Below are positions 26,309-36,224 of a DNA stretch of 55,967 nt, piece by piece. Made by a program: the position numbers and the translations under genes. How positions within the stretch are numbered: the stretch's first letter is position 1; the number at the start of each line of letters is the position of its first letter. The DNA comes from Lachnoclostridium sp. MSJ-17 (GTDB lineage: Bacteria; Bacillota; Clostridia; Oscillospirales; Acutalibacteraceae), in NCBI RefSeq assembly GCF_018918205.1, contig NZ_JAHLQB010000032.1:1-55967 (forward strand). Direction: 5' to 3'. The notes beneath the pieces were generated by a model that made no database searches, had not been told where the DNA came from, and saw only the letters and a list, made by a program, of their open reading frames with translations.

Positions 26309-26331
26309 CAGAACAGAGCGGAGGAATTTTT

Positions 26332-27498
26332 ATGGAAAAATCTACAACAAAACGCTGCCCCGTATACAAAAAATGCGGCGGCTGCCAGCTTGACACCGCG
26401 TATCCCGATCAGCTGGGCTTCAAGCAGCGAAAGGTCGAACGCCTTCTCCGCCGGTTTTGCAGGGTCGAGCCGATCATCGGAATGAAAAAACCCTGTCACT
26501 ACCGAAACAAGGTTCAGGCGGCGTTCTACACAAACAGGAGCGGCAAAATCATCTCGGGCGTTTACCAGTCGGGCACCCACCACGTAGTCGGCATAGACAG
26601 CTGCATGATAGAGGACGAGACCGCCGACAGGATCATCGTCGCAGTCCGCAGGCTGCTTCCGTCATTCAAGCTCACAACCTACAACGAGGACACCGGCAAG
26701 GGGTTTCTTCGTCATGTGCTTGTCAGGCGCGGCTTCTCAACGAACGAGATAATGCTCGTGCTCGTTACCGGCACTCCCGTATTTCCGTCAAAAAACAACT
26801 TCGTGAAGGCTGTTTTGAAACAGTTCCCCGAGATCACGACGATCGTGCAGAACGTCAACAACCTCAGCACCAACCTCGTCCTCGGCGACAGACAGACCGT
26901 GCTCTACGGCAGGGGTTATATCGAGGACGTGCTCTGCGGCTGCCGCTTCCGCATTTCCCCCAAGAGCTTCTACCAGATAAATCCCGTTCAGACGGAGGTG
27001 CTCTACGGCAAGGCGATCGAATTTGCGCGGCTCAGGGGCGATGAAACCGTTCTCGACACCTACTGCGGCATCGGCACGATAGGCATCGTCGCCGCCAAAA
27101 ACGGAGCCGGCAGAGTTATCGGAGTCGAGCTCAACGGCGACGCCGTGCGTGACGCGATAACCAACGCCAAACGCAACGGCCTGAAAAATATCCGCTTCTA
27201 CAAGGGCGACGCCGGAGAATTCATGGAATCCGCCGCCGAAGAAGATGAACGTCCCGACGTGGTGTTCATGGATCCGCCGAGAGCGGGCAGCAGCGAAAAA
27301 TTCCTGCGCTCGCTGATAAAGATGTCGCCCGAAAGGGTCGTGTACGTCAGCTGCAATCCCGAGACCTTAGCGCGTGACCTGCGCTTTCTCGCGGACAACA
27401 GCGATTACAAGGTCAAAAAAATCCAGCCCGTGGATATGTTCCCGCACACCGAGCATATCGAATGCGTGGTGCAGCTGATAAAGGAGGCAAAAAAATGA
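26332..27498 (+). CDS. RNA (uracil-C5)-methyltransferase, TrmA/RlmD-like
   Basis: Seen: 388 residues. The N-terminus has an iron-sulfur-type cluster of cysteines (CPVYKKCGGCQLD plus IDSC further on). The SAM-binding domain contains VLDTYCGIGTIGIVAA and DPPRAGSSEKFL, and the catalytic cysteine lies in VVYVSCNPETLARDL. It lacks the N-terminal TRAM domain usual in RlmD/RlmCD. Known: family members make m5U in rRNA (positions 747, 1939) or tRNA (position 54) using S-adenosylmethionine; which site is used here cannot be told. Its stop overlaps the next start (ATGA). Confidence 0.92.
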   Translation: MEKSTTKRCPVYKKCGGCQLDTAYPDQLGFKQRKVERLLRRFCRVEPIIGMKKPCHYRNKVQAAFYTNRSGKIISGVYQSGTHHVVGIDSCMIEDETADRIIVAVRRLLPSFKLTTYNEDTGKGFLRHVLVRRGFSTNEIMLVLVTGTPVFPSKNNFVKAVLKQFPEITTIVQNVNNLSTNLVLGDRQTVLYGRGYIEDVLCGCRFRISPKSFYQINPVQTEVLYGKAIEFARLRGDETVLDTYCGIGTIGIVAAKNGAGRVIGVELNGDAVRDAITNAKRNGLKNIRFYKGDAGEFMESAAEEDERPDVVFMDPPRAGSSEKFLRSLIKMSPERVVYVSCNPETLARDLRFLADNSDYKVKKIQPVDMFPHTEHIECVVQLIKEAKK

Positions 27499-28301
27499 TT
27501 ATAGATACTCACGCTCATATCGGCACTCTCCCGCCGTTCGACATGACGATAGAGCAGGTTCTTTATTCGATGGACAGGTACGGAATCGGCTTCACGATCC
27601 TGAGCAACATAGAGGGCGCGGAAAACGACCATCAGGGCATGCCCGTTCCGCCGCCGTTTTCAAAGCCGCAGAATGAGCTTCTGCGCCAGACCGTTGAAGC
27701 CGTGCGCCCGCATAAGGACAGGCTCGGAATAATGCCGTGGCTGCGTATCCAACAGGAGCTGCCCGACGCGGAGTTTGAGTCGCTGCTCAGGGAAAACCGC
27801 GATATCATCTACGGAATAAAGCTGCACCCGTTCCACTCGCTGACCGCTCCCGACGACGAACGTCTGGAACCGATATACAAGCTCGCCGCAGAGTACGGGC
27901 TGCCCATAGCGTCGCACACCGGCGGCTGCGAACAGGCTATGTCGCCGCACCTTTACAACGCCGCGAAGCGTCACCCCGAGCTGAAATTCATTATGGTACA
28001 CATGGATCTCGGCACCGACAACTCAGTCGCCCTCGATCTGCTCGGCAAGCTGCCTAACCTCTACGGCGACACGACGTGGGTTCCCGTCAGTACCACCGTC
28101 GAGGCGATACGGCGTTACGGAAGCGAAAAAATGCTATTCGGCACCGACAATCCGATCGACGGAAAAGACACCCTGCTCCATAACCGAACAGGCGAACGTT
28201 CACTGTACCAGCAGTATTTCAACGAGCTTAAAGAAATGATTTCCGCTGAGGATTACGCAAACCTCATGTACAAAAACGCGCAGAGGATGTTCGGGCTATG
28301 A
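27495..28301 (+). CDS. Amidohydrolase-family metal-dependent hydrolase
   Basis: Seen: 268 residues from the ATG at 27495, which has GGAGG upstream and overlaps the previous stop. Motifs are MIIDTHAHIG (metal-binding HxH), IKLHPFHSL, SHTGG, HMDLGT and FGTDNPIDG (final aspartate), the order seen in amidohydrolase_2/TatD-like TIM barrels. Known: such enzymes use one or two metal ions to hydrolyse amide, ester or carboxyl groups; the substrate cannot be predicted. It is co-transcribed with the methyltransferase and the TraX-like gene. Confidence 0.88.
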   Translation: MIIDTHAHIGTLPPFDMTIEQVLYSMDRYGIGFTILSNIEGAENDHQGMPVPPPFSKPQNELLRQTVEAVRPHKDRLGIMPWLRIQQELPDAEFESLLRENRDIIYGIKLHPFHSLTAPDDERLEPIYKLAAEYGLPIASHTGGCEQAMSPHLYNAAKRHPELKFIMVHMDLGTDNSVALDLLGKLPNLYGDTTWVPVSTTVEAIRRYGSEKMLFGTDNPIDGKDTLLHNRTGERSLYQQYFNELKEMISAEDYANLMYKNAQRMFGL

Positions 28302-29017
28302 TACGGCAGGACTTCATTCCCGACCGTTTCAGTGTACTCAGCGGCAGCATGCTAAAGCTCATCGCGGTGATCTCTATGATCATCGACCACGTCGGCTGTC
28401 ATCTTGTCGACCATAATATCATTCTGCTTCAAGCCGGAGGGTATAAGCTGCCCTTGTACCGTCTGATGCGTGACCTCGGAAGGTTCGCCTTTCCGATTTT
28501 TTGCTTCCTGCTGATTGAGGGCTTTCTTCACACGCGGAACAAGATCCGCTACGGCGCAAGTCTTGCGATTCTCGCGGTCATATCTGAAATCCCCTACGAC
28601 CTCGAGCACAACGGCACACTGTATTATCCGGAGCAAAACGTTTTTTTCACCCTGCTGCTCGGCTACCTCGGTCTGTGCGCGATAGAGCGCTTCCGCGAAA
28701 AACCGCTGCGCGTGTTTCTGTCGCTGCTCTGTCTTGCGGTGGTTTCATATTTTCTTGACGCGGACTACAGCATTCAGGGCTTTGCGTTCATTATCCTCCT
28801 CTATGCCCTGAGAGAACAGAAGATACTTCGCGTCTTTACGGCGGTTCTGCTCAACAACTTCCGCTTTGTCGCGCTCGCGTTCCTTCCGATTTCTCTTTAT
28901 AACGGCAAACGCGGCTTTATCCGCGGCGCGTTTCTGAAGTATTTGTTCTACCTGATCTATCCCGTCCACATTTTCATCATCTACCTGATAAAGCTCAATT
29001 ACATAGGCTTTGAATAA
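28298..29017 (+). CDS. TraX-family membrane protein
   Basis: Seen: 239 residues, with at least six hydrophobic segments. The N-terminal motif MLKLIAVISMIIDHVGCHL and RDLGRFAFPIFCFLLIEGFLHTRN are the TraX signatures. Known: TraX was first found as the F-pilin N-acetyltransferase; chromosomal homologues in Firmicutes are of unknown function and probably acylate surface molecules. It overlaps the previous gene by 4 nt. A bidirectional terminator follows. Its position gives no sign of a conjugative element. Confidence 0.88.
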   Translation: MIRQDFIPDRFSVLSGSMLKLIAVISMIIDHVGCHLVDHNIILLQAGGYKLPLYRLMRDLGRFAFPIFCFLLIEGFLHTRNKIRYGASLAILAVISEIPYDLEHNGTLYYPEQNVFFTLLLGYLGLCAIERFREKPLRVFLSLLCLAVVSYFLDADYSIQGFAFIILLYALREQKILRVFTAVLLNNFRFVALAFLPISLYNGKRGFIRGAFLKYLFYLIYPVHIFIIYLIKLNYIGFE

Positions 29018-29021
29018 TAAA

Positions 29022-29051
29022 AAAACGTCCCTGATCATTCAGAGACGTTTT
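29022..29051. terminator. Bidirectional terminator between convergent genes
   Basis: Stem AAAACGTC and CTGA pairing with TCAG and GACGTTTT, loop TCAT, with A's before and T's after. It serves the TraX-like gene on the plus strand and the proline-rich surface protein gene on the minus strand. Confidence 0.85.
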
Positions 29052-29059
29052 TGTTTTAT

Positions 29060-29866
29060 TTACTTATATCTTTTTCCGTTGCGGGGAGTCTTTTCCTTTT
29101 TGGCTGCGGGCTTGTAGCCGTCGTCGTAATCGTCGTTTGCACGGTAATAGCCGTTCTGAGCGCCGTTTGTGCTCATAGCGGTTTTGAGCTTTCTGCGGCG
29201 TGACACCGCCGAAGCGATCAGATAGATGAAGCCCGCGAGGCTGAGCGTCAGACATGCCGCTCCAACGATAAGGATCCAGTGACCGTTATCCTCTCTCGCC
29301 GTGTTCTGCTGAATGAAGGAAAAGTCGCCGCTGCCGTCGTCATCGCCCGGGGTGTTTGAAGCGTTCTTGAGCTTTGCCGCGATGTCGCCCCAGTCGTTGG
29401 AGGACAGGGTCTTGTCGTCGGTCTTTTTCTCCTTGGTTTCGTAGAGCGCCGCTGACGGAGCTGTGCTCTGCGGAGGCTGGTAGCTCTGACCGCCGCCGAC
29501 ATACACGTCCTGCGGACTGCTGTATACATTGCCGTCGCCGTCGACCCAGCCTGAGCCGTTGTTGCCGGTACCGCCGCCTGTGTTGTCGCCGGTGTTGCCG
29601 CCCGTATTTCCGCCGGTGTTGCCGCCGTCATCGTAGGGCTCGGGATTGTAGGGCTCGGGATTGTACGGAGGATCCGTCACAACGGGATCGGGATCTACCG
29701 GCATATCGGGATATGTCGGCTCCGGTTCGGGATTGTAGGGCTCTGTCACAACGGGATCGGGATTCGGCTCGATGTCGACCTCGGCGTAAACCGAAGCCGC
29801 GCCGAACGCGCTGAAAAGGAATACTGCGGTTAATATAGCTGCGATTACTCTTGTATGTCTGCCCAT
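29060..29866 (-). CDS. Secreted proline-rich membrane-anchored surface protein, unknown function
   Basis: Seen: 268 residues. Signal peptide about 1-28; a P/E/D-rich repeat region (PDPVVTEPYNPEPEP, PPYNPEPYNPEPYDD); a Gly-Asn-Thr spacer (GGNTGGNTGGNTGDNTGG); a region rich in Q, S and K; one transmembrane helix (WILIVGAACLTLSLAGFIYLIA, about 198-220); and a basic cytoplasmic tail ending KNGKRYK-like. The low-complexity stalk and anchor point to a wall-spanning surface protein. It lies 24 bp after the PrsA-like gene on the same strand. No enzymatic domain is seen. Confidence 0.82.
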   Translation of the reverse strand: MGRHTRVIAAILTAVFLFSAFGAASVYAEVDIEPNPDPVVTEPYNPEPEPTYPDMPVDPDPVVTDPPYNPEPYNPEPYDDGGNTGGNTGGNTGDNTGGGTGNNGSGWVDGDGNVYSSPQDVYVGGGQSYQPPQSTAPSAALYETKEKKTDDKTLSSNDWGDIAAKLKNASNTPGDDDGSGDFSFIQQNTAREDNGHWILIVGAACLTLSLAGFIYLIASAVSRRRKLKTAMSTNGAQNGYYRANDDYDDGYKPAAKKEKTPRNGKRYK

Positions 29867-29890
29867 AAAAACCTCCTTTTGAAAGGTTGA

Positions 29891-31084
29891 TTATTCCTCT
29901 GCGGTGGTTTCCTCCTCCGCGGAGGTTGTCTCCTCAGCCGCCGTTGTAGGCTGCTCGGCTACAAAGAACATCTTGGGATCGTAGCCGTCTACGGCTGAGT
30001 TCTTCTCGTAATCGAGGTCATCTGCGATCTTCTGAATGTAATCCTCGAAATCGTCCTTCTTCATTGTGTTGAGGACGCCGGCGCGGTTTTGCTCGCTCTC
30101 GAGGTAATCCTTGGCGGAATCCGCGCTGTTTCTCTTGTATACAAGGTAGAGCATGGCTGTGTTGCCCTCGCCTACCTTGACGGTGACTGCCTTGTTGTTT
30201 CCGAGCTCCTTGAGCGCGTCCTTGATCTGGTCGCCTGCGGAAACGCTCTCAAGCTGCTCTGTGTTGTCTACCGCGGGGCTCTCGGTGAGCTCGTGCTTCT
30301 CGGTGTAAGCGCTTACCGCGTCGTCGTAGGAACCGCCGTCGTTGATATCCTTTACATAACCCTCAAGCTCAGAGGTGTACTCGGCGATCTTGTCCTCGCT
30401 GAGAGCGACGTCTGTGGACTCGCCCGCCTCGTCGGTCGAAGCCTCGTAGAGCTTAACGGGAATGTAGCTGTAATCAACGTAGTTCTCGGTGAAGTAATCC
30501 TCGAGCTCTTTGTCAGAAACCTCCTGAGAACCGCCCGCGCCGTAGAGCGTATCGAAGAGAGCGCTGTAGTTTACGGAGTACTGCGAGGTGCAGTAACGGA
30601 AGCTGTCAAAGGAAATGCCGTAGGGCTCAAGATCCTTGCTCATGGGCATGATGTAGCCGTAGTTTGCGTACTGACCTACGTTCCAGTATGTCTTTGCCTG
30701 CTCGTCGGCAGCCTGCTGGGTTGCCTCGTCAACAGACGCGCCCTCGTCCTTCATCGCCTTCTCGACAGCGAGGAAGTTCAGGCACTTCTTCTGGGCGTCC
30801 TCCTTGATCCACTCTCTGGCAACAGCGGTGTTGCCGTCGTCGTCGGTGATCTCAAGGTCGAGCCACTTGTCGTTGGTGCCGTCGTAGTCGTCGAGCTCCT
30901 TAGCCTTTGTCTGAGCCTGCTGGAAGGCAAGATCAAGGCAGTAGATGTACACGCCTATGGCGAGCTCCTTGTCGCTTGTTTTGTAAGACCATTCCTTGCC
31001 CATGCTGCAGCCTGTGGCGAACGCTGCGGAAAACGCCATCACTACAGCGAGGAGTAAGGAACCGATTTTAACCGTTGGTTTCAT
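29891..31084 (-). CDS. PrsA/SurA-like foldase lipoprotein
   Basis: Seen: about 397 residues from the ATG at 31084. A lipoprotein signal with lipobox FATGC is followed by a long helical N-terminal domain (DLAFQQAQTKAKELD, KKCLNFLAVEKAMKDEGASVDEAT) and a C-terminal part (VSDKELEDYFTENY) like the SurA_N/peptidyl-prolyl isomerase chaperone architecture. A clear parvulin active site is not obvious. It ends in a Thr/Glu-rich tail (TTAAEETTSAEEETTAEE). Known relatives fold exported proteins outside the membrane. It lies just after mfd, but with its own promoter. Confidence 0.75.
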   Translation of the reverse strand: MKPTVKIGSLLLAVVMAFSAAFATGCSMGKEWSYKTSDKELAIGVYIYCLDLAFQQAQTKAKELDDYDGTNDKWLDLEITDDDGNTAVAREWIKEDAQKKCLNFLAVEKAMKDEGASVDEATQQAADEQAKTYWNVGQYANYGYIMPMSKDLEPYGISFDSFRYCTSQYSVNYSALFDTLYGAGGSQEVSDKELEDYFTENYVDYSYIPVKLYEASTDEAGESTDVALSEDKIAEYTSELEGYVKDINDGGSYDDAVSAYTEKHELTESPAVDNTEQLESVSAGDQIKDALKELGNNKAVTVKVGEGNTAMLYLVYKRNSADSAKDYLESEQNRAGVLNTMKKDDFEDYIQKIADDLDYEKNSAVDGYDPKMFFVAEQPTTAAEETTSAEEETTAEE

Positions 31085-31109
31085 TTTTATACCATCCTTA
31101 CACAAATTT

Positions 31110-31129
31110 CACCCATTCACATATGGGTG
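31110..31129 (-). promoter_or_regulatory. Hairpin in the 5' leader of the PrsA-like gene
   Basis: A 7-bp perfect stem CACCCAT/ATGGGTG with a 6-base loop lies between the promoter and the ribosome-binding site. No T-run follows. It may stabilise the mRNA; no known riboswitch is recognised. Confidence 0.35.
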
Positions 31130-31140
31130 CGTACTGTACT

Positions 31141-31169
31141 AGTATACACAATTTTTTCGTCATTGTCTA
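31141..31169 (-). promoter_or_regulatory. Sigma-A type promoter of the PrsA-like gene
   Basis: On the minus strand TAGACA and TATACT are separated by 17 bases, about 57 bp before the ATG at 31084, in the gap after mfd. Confidence 0.65.
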
Positions 31170-31198
31170 TATCTTAAAAAAATTTTGTTGAAATTTTT

Positions 31199-34100
31199 CT
31201 AATTTATGCCGAAAACACGCTTTAATACAGCCACGGAATCCTCTCCCTTGGGGCATTTTACCGACAAAAACGGCTTTTGTCCGGCGTTCAGCGACGCCTT
31301 GCCGTTGAGAGATATGAGCAGATCGGCGACTGCGGGCGATTTGATCTCCCTGACATAGAGCAGAAGATTTCCCTCGTTCTGGCGTATCTCGTAAACTCCG
31401 AGGGCGTTCGCGCGGTTGCGGATAAGCGCGATCTCTATCAGTCCGAGCACCGACTTCGGTATCTCGCCGAAGCGGTCGCGCAGCTCGTCGCGCACGTCGC
31501 CGGCGTCCGCGGGAGTGCGGATATCGGCTATGCGGCGGTAAACGTCGAGCCTGAGCGTCAGGCTCTCGACATAATACTCGGGAATATGCGCGTCAACGGA
31601 GATGTCGATAAGGCAGTCGAGGTCTTTTGTCTGCGCGGTTTCGCCTCTCTCCTCGCTGACAGCCTCGCCGAGCAGCTTTAGGTACATATCGTAGCCGACG
31701 CTCTCCATGTGACCGTGCTGCTGAGCGCCCATGATATTTCCCGCGCCGCGCAGCTCGAGGTCGCGCATCGCGATCTTGAATCCGCTGCCGAACTCGGTGT
31801 ACTCTCTGATCGCCGCGAGACGCTTCTGCTGTATCTCGGTGAGAACCTTGCTGCGGCGGAAGGTGAAGTACGCGTAAGCCCTTCTTGCGCTTCTGCCGAC
31901 GCGTCCGCGCAGCTGGTGGAGCTGCGACAGACCCATGCAGTCGGCGTTTTCTATAATAAGTGTGTTTGCGTTCGGAAGGTCGACTCCCGTTTCTATTATT
32001 GTCGTGCAGACGAGAATATCTATCTCCTGCTCAAGCATCTGTCTCCAGACCTCGCTGAGCTCGTTTTCCTTCATCTTGCCGTGGCCTATCGCGATTTTTG
32101 CGTCGGGAATAGCCTCCTGAATCCGTGATGCGCAGGACGAGATCGTCTCGACGTTGTTGTGCAGGTAGAACACCTGACCGCCGCGGCGCATCTCCCGCCG
32201 TATCGCCTCGTAGATAACAGCGTTGTCGTGCTCGAGCACGTAGGTCTGTACGGGCTGACGGTTCATCGGAGCTTCCTCGATGACGCTCATGTCGCGCAGT
32301 CCGCTCATAGCCATGTTGAGAGTCCTCGGAATAGGTGTAGCGGAGAGAGTGAGCACGTCGACGTTCTTTACAAGCTCCTTGAAGCGTTCCTTCTGAGCCA
32401 CGCCGAACCGCTGCTCCTCGTCGATGATCGCAAGCCCCAGATCGCGGAACTCAACGTCCTTCTGGACTAAACGGTGGGTGCCTACGACCATGTCCACCTC
32501 TCCTCGCCTGAGCCGCTCGAGGATCTCCTTCTGCTGCTTTGGGGTGCGGAAGCGCGAGAGCAGCTCCACGCGTATCGGGTAGCCCTCAAATCTCTTGGTC
32601 ACGGTCTGGTAGTGCTGCCACGCGAGGATAGTCGTCGGACAGAGAAGCGCGCACTGCTTTGAATCCGCGACGCACTTGAACGCCGCGCGCAGAGCGACCT
32701 CTGTCTTGCCGAAGCCGACGTCGCCGCAGAGCAGTCTGTCCATGGGAACGGTGCGCTCCATGTCGTGCTTTATCTCGCGGATGCAGGCGAGCTGGTCGGG
32801 CGTTTCCTCGTACTCGAACGCCGCCTCAAAATCGCGCTGCCACTCGTTGTCGCCTGAGAACGCGTAGCCCTTTGCCTTCATTCTCGCGGAATAAAGCGCG
32901 ATAAGCTCCTTTGCGATGTCCTTGACGGAAGATTTTACTCTCGCCTTAGCCTTCTGCCAGTCGCCGGAGCCGAGGCGGTTAAGCTTGACGCGTGAATTCT
33001 CCTGAGGTCCGATGTATTTCGCGACCATGTCGAGCTGAGTGACGGGCACATAGAGCGCGTCGCCCTTCGCGTAGTCGATTTTGATGTAGTCCTTTACGAT
33101 GCCGTGGGTGTCGATTTTCCGTATGCCGCTGAAAATACCGATGCCGTGGACGCTGTGAACGACGTAATCGCCCGCGGTAAGCTCGGACAGGCTGTATATC
33201 TCCTGTCCTTCCTTTTTGCCGCGGCGCTTGCGCTTTTTCTCGGGGCGGTAGGAATTGTAGCCGAAGGTGATGACGAAGAATTTCTCGCCGGGCAGCTCAA
33301 ATCCCGCGCTCAGCGCGCCCGGCATGACGTAGAGCCTGCCCTTTGAAGCCTTTTCGAGCGAGGCGACGTACTGAGCGTCGTAACCGTCGGCAATAAGGTT
33401 GTCGCAGAGGTTCTTAGCCGCTCTTTCGGTGCCGGCGAGGATAACTCCGCGGCTGCCGGTGGTGAAAAGACCGTTCAGATCCTCACGCAGCTGCTTGTAC
33501 GAACCCGTCCACTGGGTGAGCTGCTTTGCGGTGAAGGTGATTATCTCCGAAAGCTTGAGATCTATGCTGCCGTGCACAAAGCTCTCGAGCAGAATAACTC
33601 CGTGCGACGAGAAACGCTCCATGCACTCGTTGTATGTCAGCTGAAAACGGTCAAACCCGCGCGCGAGGAAGCCCTCTTTAAGACCTTCCTTCAAAAGCTC
33701 GGCGTTCTGGAAGTCCATCGACTTTCCCCTGTCGCGGACGTTGCTGAACTCTGAGATAAACATCAGCGAATCGCGGCTGAAATAATCGAACAGGCACTCG
33801 GGCTTGCCGTAGATCTGACCGATGAATTTGTCGGCGTTCGCAGGAGTCGCGCCGCTGCGGATAAGCTCAGCCTCGGCGTACAGCTTTTCGCGCGCCTTTA
33901 CAACGCCCTTGCCGCGCAGAAGCCCCGCCTTGTGAACGATCTTTTCGGCTAGCTCCTCTCTGTCCTCGATGATGATCTCGGTCGAGGGAGTCAGGTGGAT
34001 AGTGCCTGCCTTCTTGAACCTGCGCTGGGTTTCTATGTCAAAATAGCTCAGGTCGGTGATCTCGTCGCCCCAGAATTCCGCGCGGACGGGATAATCCGCG

Positions 34101-34657
34101 TCGGGCATGAAGAAGTCGAGGATTCCGCCGCGCAGCGAGAACTGACCGCTGCCCTCAACAGCGTCGAACCTCTCGTAGCCGAGGAGCGTAAGCGCACGCA
34201 CCGCGCGGTCAAGATCGAGGGTCTTGCCCTCCCACATCGAGAGCACGATATCCGCGAGGAAATCCTGCGGAACGGTGAGCTGGCTCGCCGCGTCAAGGCA
34301 GGATATTACAACGTCGCACTCCTCCTCGATAAGCTTGAGCAGCACCTTGAGGCGCATGTGCTCGTACTCGCGGGAGCGGCTCTGTAAATCGAGAAAATTG
34401 TAGTCGCGGACGGGATATACGAACGCGCGCAGACCCATGCCGCAGAGATCGTTGCACAGGGTCTGGGCTTCCTTCTCGTCGGAAGCGATACAAAGAGCCT
34501 GACCCCCATTCTTTCGAATGAGGGTGAATATCACGTCCGCCTTGCAGACCGCCGATAGTCCCGACACGCAGAGCGAACGTCCTGTTTTGAGATTTCTGCG
34601 CAGGGTCAAAAACGGCGAGGAGCCGCCTAACGCCTGCGCGATAAAGTCCATTTTCAT
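31199..34657 (-). CDS. mfd: Transcription-repair coupling factor
   Basis: Seen: 1152 residues, normal for Mfd. It has a UvrB-like N-terminal region ([19 protein letters not shown]) and a CarD-like RNA-polymerase-interaction domain ([19 protein letters not shown]). The RecG-like translocase follows, with Walker [21 protein letters not shown] box [28 protein letters not shown] and [14 protein letters not shown], and then the C-terminal TRCF domain. Known: it removes stalled RNA polymerase at lesions and recruits UvrA. It is preceded by pth and the DUF1624 gene on the same strand, a Firmicutes-like order. Confidence 0.97.
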   Translation of the reverse strand: MKMDFIAQALGGSSPFLTLRRNLKTGRSLCVSGLSAVCKADVIFTLIRKNGGQALCIASDEKEAQTLCNDLCGMGLRAFVYPVRDYNFLDLQSRSREYEHMRLKVLLKLIEEECDVVISCLDAASQLTVPQDFLADIVLSMWEGKTLDLDRAVRALTLLGYERFDAVEGSGQFSLRGGILDFFMPDADYPVRAEFWGDEITDLSYFDIETQRRFKKAGTIHLTPSTEIIIEDREELAEKIVHKAGLLRGKGVVKAREKLYAEAELIRSGATPANADKFIGQIYGKPECLFDYFSRDSLMFISEFSNVRDRGKSMDFQNAELLKEGLKEGFLARGFDRFQLTYNECMERFSSHGVILLESFVHGSIDLKLSEIITFTAKQLTQWTGSYKQLREDLNGLFTTGSRGVILAGTERAAKNLCDNLIADGYDAQYVASLEKASKGRLYVMPGALSAGFELPGEKFFVITFGYNSYRPEKKRKRRGKKEGQEIYSLSELTAGDYVVHSVHGIGIFSGIRKIDTHGIVKDYIKIDYAKGDALYVPVTQLDMVAKYIGPQENSRVKLNRLGSGDWQKAKARVKSSVKDIAKELIALYSARMKAKGYAFSGDNEWQRDFEAAFEYEETPDQLACIREIKHDMERTVPMDRLLCGDVGFGKTEVALRAAFKCVADSKQCALLCPTTILAWQHYQTVTKRFEGYPIRVELLSRFRTPKQQKEILERLRRGEVDMVVGTHRLVQKDVEFRDLGLAIIDEEQRFGVAQKERFKELVKNVDVLTLSATPIPRTLNMAMSGLRDMSVIEEAPMNRQPVQTYVLEHDNAVIYEAIRREMRRGGQVFYLHNNVETISSCASRIQEAIPDAKIAIGHGKMKENELSEVWRQMLEQEIDILVCTTIIETGVDLPNANTLIIENADCMGLSQLHQLRGRVGRSARRAYAYFTFRRSKVLTEIQQKRLAAIREYTEFGSGFKIAMRDLELRGAGNIMGAQQHGHMESVGYDMYLKLLGEAVSEERGETAQTKDLDCLIDISVDAHIPEYYVESLTLRLDVYRRIADIRTPADAGDVRDELRDRFGEIPKSVLGLIEIALIRNRANALGVYEIRQNEGNLLLYVREIKSPAVADLLISLNGKASLNAGQKPFLSVKCPKGEDSVAVLKRVFGIN

Positions 34658-34669
34658 AGTTTTATTAAA

Positions 34670-35416
34670 TCAATATCTGAATATGAGGAAGCATATCCCC
34701 ATCAATACCGGTTGGTGTATGAGATAGATGATAAGCGCGTGCCTTCCGAGAAAATTGAGCGGCGGAAAGCCCTTGCGGAACAGCTCCTCCCTGTGATAAC
34801 GCTTTACGATGCCCCAGAGGAAAAAGCCGAGCAAAAAGATAAATATCCACGTGATTATCGGGAAGTAGTCCGCCGAGCGGAAGCCGCTGTCGGGAAAACC
34901 GAGGAAGGCTACGTACTTGAACTGATAGAAAAAGTCCGGCACCTCAAAAAGCTTGATGTTAAAAAAGCCTATGTACCTCTCGGGCACTCCGTAGAAAACC
35001 GCGAAGAACAGCAGCGACATCACAGCTCCCGCAAAGGGGTTTATCTTTTCGAGGAGCTTGCGGAAAAGCGTCGCTATCAGCATTGCGCAGCCGATGAGAT
35101 TGAGCACTCCGAACCACACCGCCTGCTCGGGCATGAACAGAGCGGTGACTAAGGTGATGAGCAGACCGCAGAGGTTGATTATCAGTCCGCGCCTTATCGG
35201 GTGGTACGAGAAATGCAGCGACACTCCCGAAATCAATATGAAGCTCACGCAGATGAAGCGTTCCCAGACGATCACCCACGGGTACGTGAACCATTTGGGG
35301 TCAAGTCCGTAGACCGCGAAAATGTCGTAGCAGAAGTGATAGGCGACCATATTGACGAGCGCGAAGCCTCGGAACGCGTCGATCAGGGCGTAGCGGTACG
35401 AAAGATCCTTTTTCAT
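34670..35416 (-). CDS. DUF1624-family (HGSNAT-like) membrane protein
   Basis: Seen: 248 residues with about seven hydrophobic segments. The N-terminus has YALIDAFRGFALVNMVAYHFCYD, the signature shared by DUF1624 and heparan-alpha-glucosaminide N-acetyltransferase-like proteins. It ends with FLGRHALIIYLIHQPVLMG, similar to other membrane acyltransferases. Known relatives are thought to move acyl groups across the membrane; the substrate here is unknown. It is packed between pth (1 bp) and mfd (12 bp). Confidence 0.88.
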   Translation of the reverse strand: MKKDLSYRYALIDAFRGFALVNMVAYHFCYDIFAVYGLDPKWFTYPWVIVWERFICVSFILISGVSLHFSYHPIRRGLIINLCGLLITLVTALFMPEQAVWFGVLNLIGCAMLIATLFRKLLEKINPFAGAVMSLLFFAVFYGVPERYIGFFNIKLFEVPDFFYQFKYVAFLGFPDSGFRSADYFPIITWIFIFLLGFFLWGIVKRYHREELFRKGFPPLNFLGRHALIIYLIHQPVLMGICFLIFRY

Positions 35417-35417
35417 A

Positions 35418-36011
35418 TCAGTTATATATATTCATGGCGCGGTCGGTTTTTCCCTCAGCCATGAGGTCGATCGCGTCGTTCGCGTTGTCGAACATTTCGG
35501 TCAGAGCTTTCAGCTCGTCCTTCGTAAACTTCGAGAGCACCCAGTCGGCAAGCTCCCACCGGGGATTAGGCTTTGCGCCTATGCCGATTTTTATGCGCGG
35601 AAAATCGTCCTTGCCGCTGAGATAAATTATGCTGCGCATGCCCTTCTGACCGCCGTCGCTGCCCTTTGAACGTATGCGCATTTTGCCGACGGGAAGCGAG
35701 ATGTCGTCGAAGATGACAATGACGTTCTCGGGCTTGAGCTTGTAGAAATCCATCGCCTCAACGACTGCCTGACCGCTGTTGTTCATGTAGGTGGTCGGCT
35801 TCATCAGCATGGCTCTTTTGCCGCCGACGGTGCACTCGCCGACAAAGCTCTTGAACTTGATTTTGTTTATGCGGCAGCCGCGTTTTTCCGCGATATGATC
35901 GAGGGCAAGCCAACCGCAGTTGTGGCGGGTGTTCTCGTATTTTTTGTCGGGGTTCCCGAGACCTACGATGAGGTACTCGACAGGACCGCCGGGTTTCTTA
36001 AAGCCAAACAT
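35418..36011 (-). CDS. pth: Peptidyl-tRNA hydrolase
   Basis: Seen: 197 residues. Motifs are IVGLGNPDKKYENTRHNCGW (catalytic histidine and asparagine), KPTTYMNNSGQAV, IFDDISLPVGKMRIRSKGSDGGQKGMRSI and FPRIKIGIG. Known: it recycles peptidyl-tRNA dropped from ribosomes by cutting the ester bond. Length and active site are normal. It heads a run with the DUF1624 gene and mfd; a small repeat element and the prs terminator lie upstream. Confidence 0.97.
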   Translation of the reverse strand: MFGFKKPGGPVEYLIVGLGNPDKKYENTRHNCGWLALDHIAEKRGCRINKIKFKSFVGECTVGGKRAMLMKPTTYMNNSGQAVVEAMDFYKLKPENVIVIFDDISLPVGKMRIRSKGSDGGQKGMRSIIYLSGKDDFPRIKIGIGAKPNPRWELADWVLSKFTKDELKALTEMFDNANDAIDLMAEGKTDRAMNIYN

Positions 36012-36028
36012 TTCATCACTCCGTTGTG

Positions 36029-36167
36029 AGAGTTAAGAGTTCAATGGACAGTTGACAGTTGACAATTGACAATGAACGGCGGGACACCCGCACCCGAATT
36101 ATATTCGGAGCGAAGCGGCAAAAAACTACCAACTGCCAACTAAATACAATTCTGAACTCTGAACTTT
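36029..36167. repeat. MITE-like element of about 139 bp with imperfect terminal inverted repeats
   Basis: The left end AGAGTTAAGAGTTCA matches the reverse complement of the right end (TGAACTCTGAACTTT) with few mismatches, and the inner GTTGACAGTTGAC is echoed inverted by CCAACTGCCAACT. Left of centre are four 7-bp tandem units (GACAGTT, GACAGTT, GACAATT, GACAATG). There is no coding capacity. It fills most of the 213-bp gap between pth and prs. Mobility is inferred. Confidence 0.6.
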
Positions 36168-36168
36168 C

Positions 36169-36196
36169 AAAAGGCGGACTTTTTACAGTCCGCCTT
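36169..36196 (-). terminator. Rho-independent terminator of prs
   Basis: A perfect 10-bp stem AAGGCGGACT/AGTCCGCCTT with a 6-base loop, followed on the minus strand by TTTT, 29 bp after the prs stop. Confidence 0.85.
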
Positions 36197-36224
36197 GATT
36201 GTATATTTGTTTGCCTTGCCGCTT

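Noticed and set aside
28298..29017. TraX as evidence of a conjugative element
   Set aside because: Chromosomal TraX-family genes are common in Firmicutes; no other conjugation gene is nearby and it is in an operon with RNA methyltransferase and amidohydrolase genes.
29374..29814. Arg/Cys-rich 146-codon plus-strand frame
   Set aside because: Antisense of the Pro/Gly repeats of the surface protein; composition is a by-product of the repeat.
36045..36074. Tandem GACAGTT/GACAATT units considered as a CRISPR-like array
   Set aside because: Units are 7 bp and contiguous, with no spacers or cas genes; better explained as part of a small MITE-like element.
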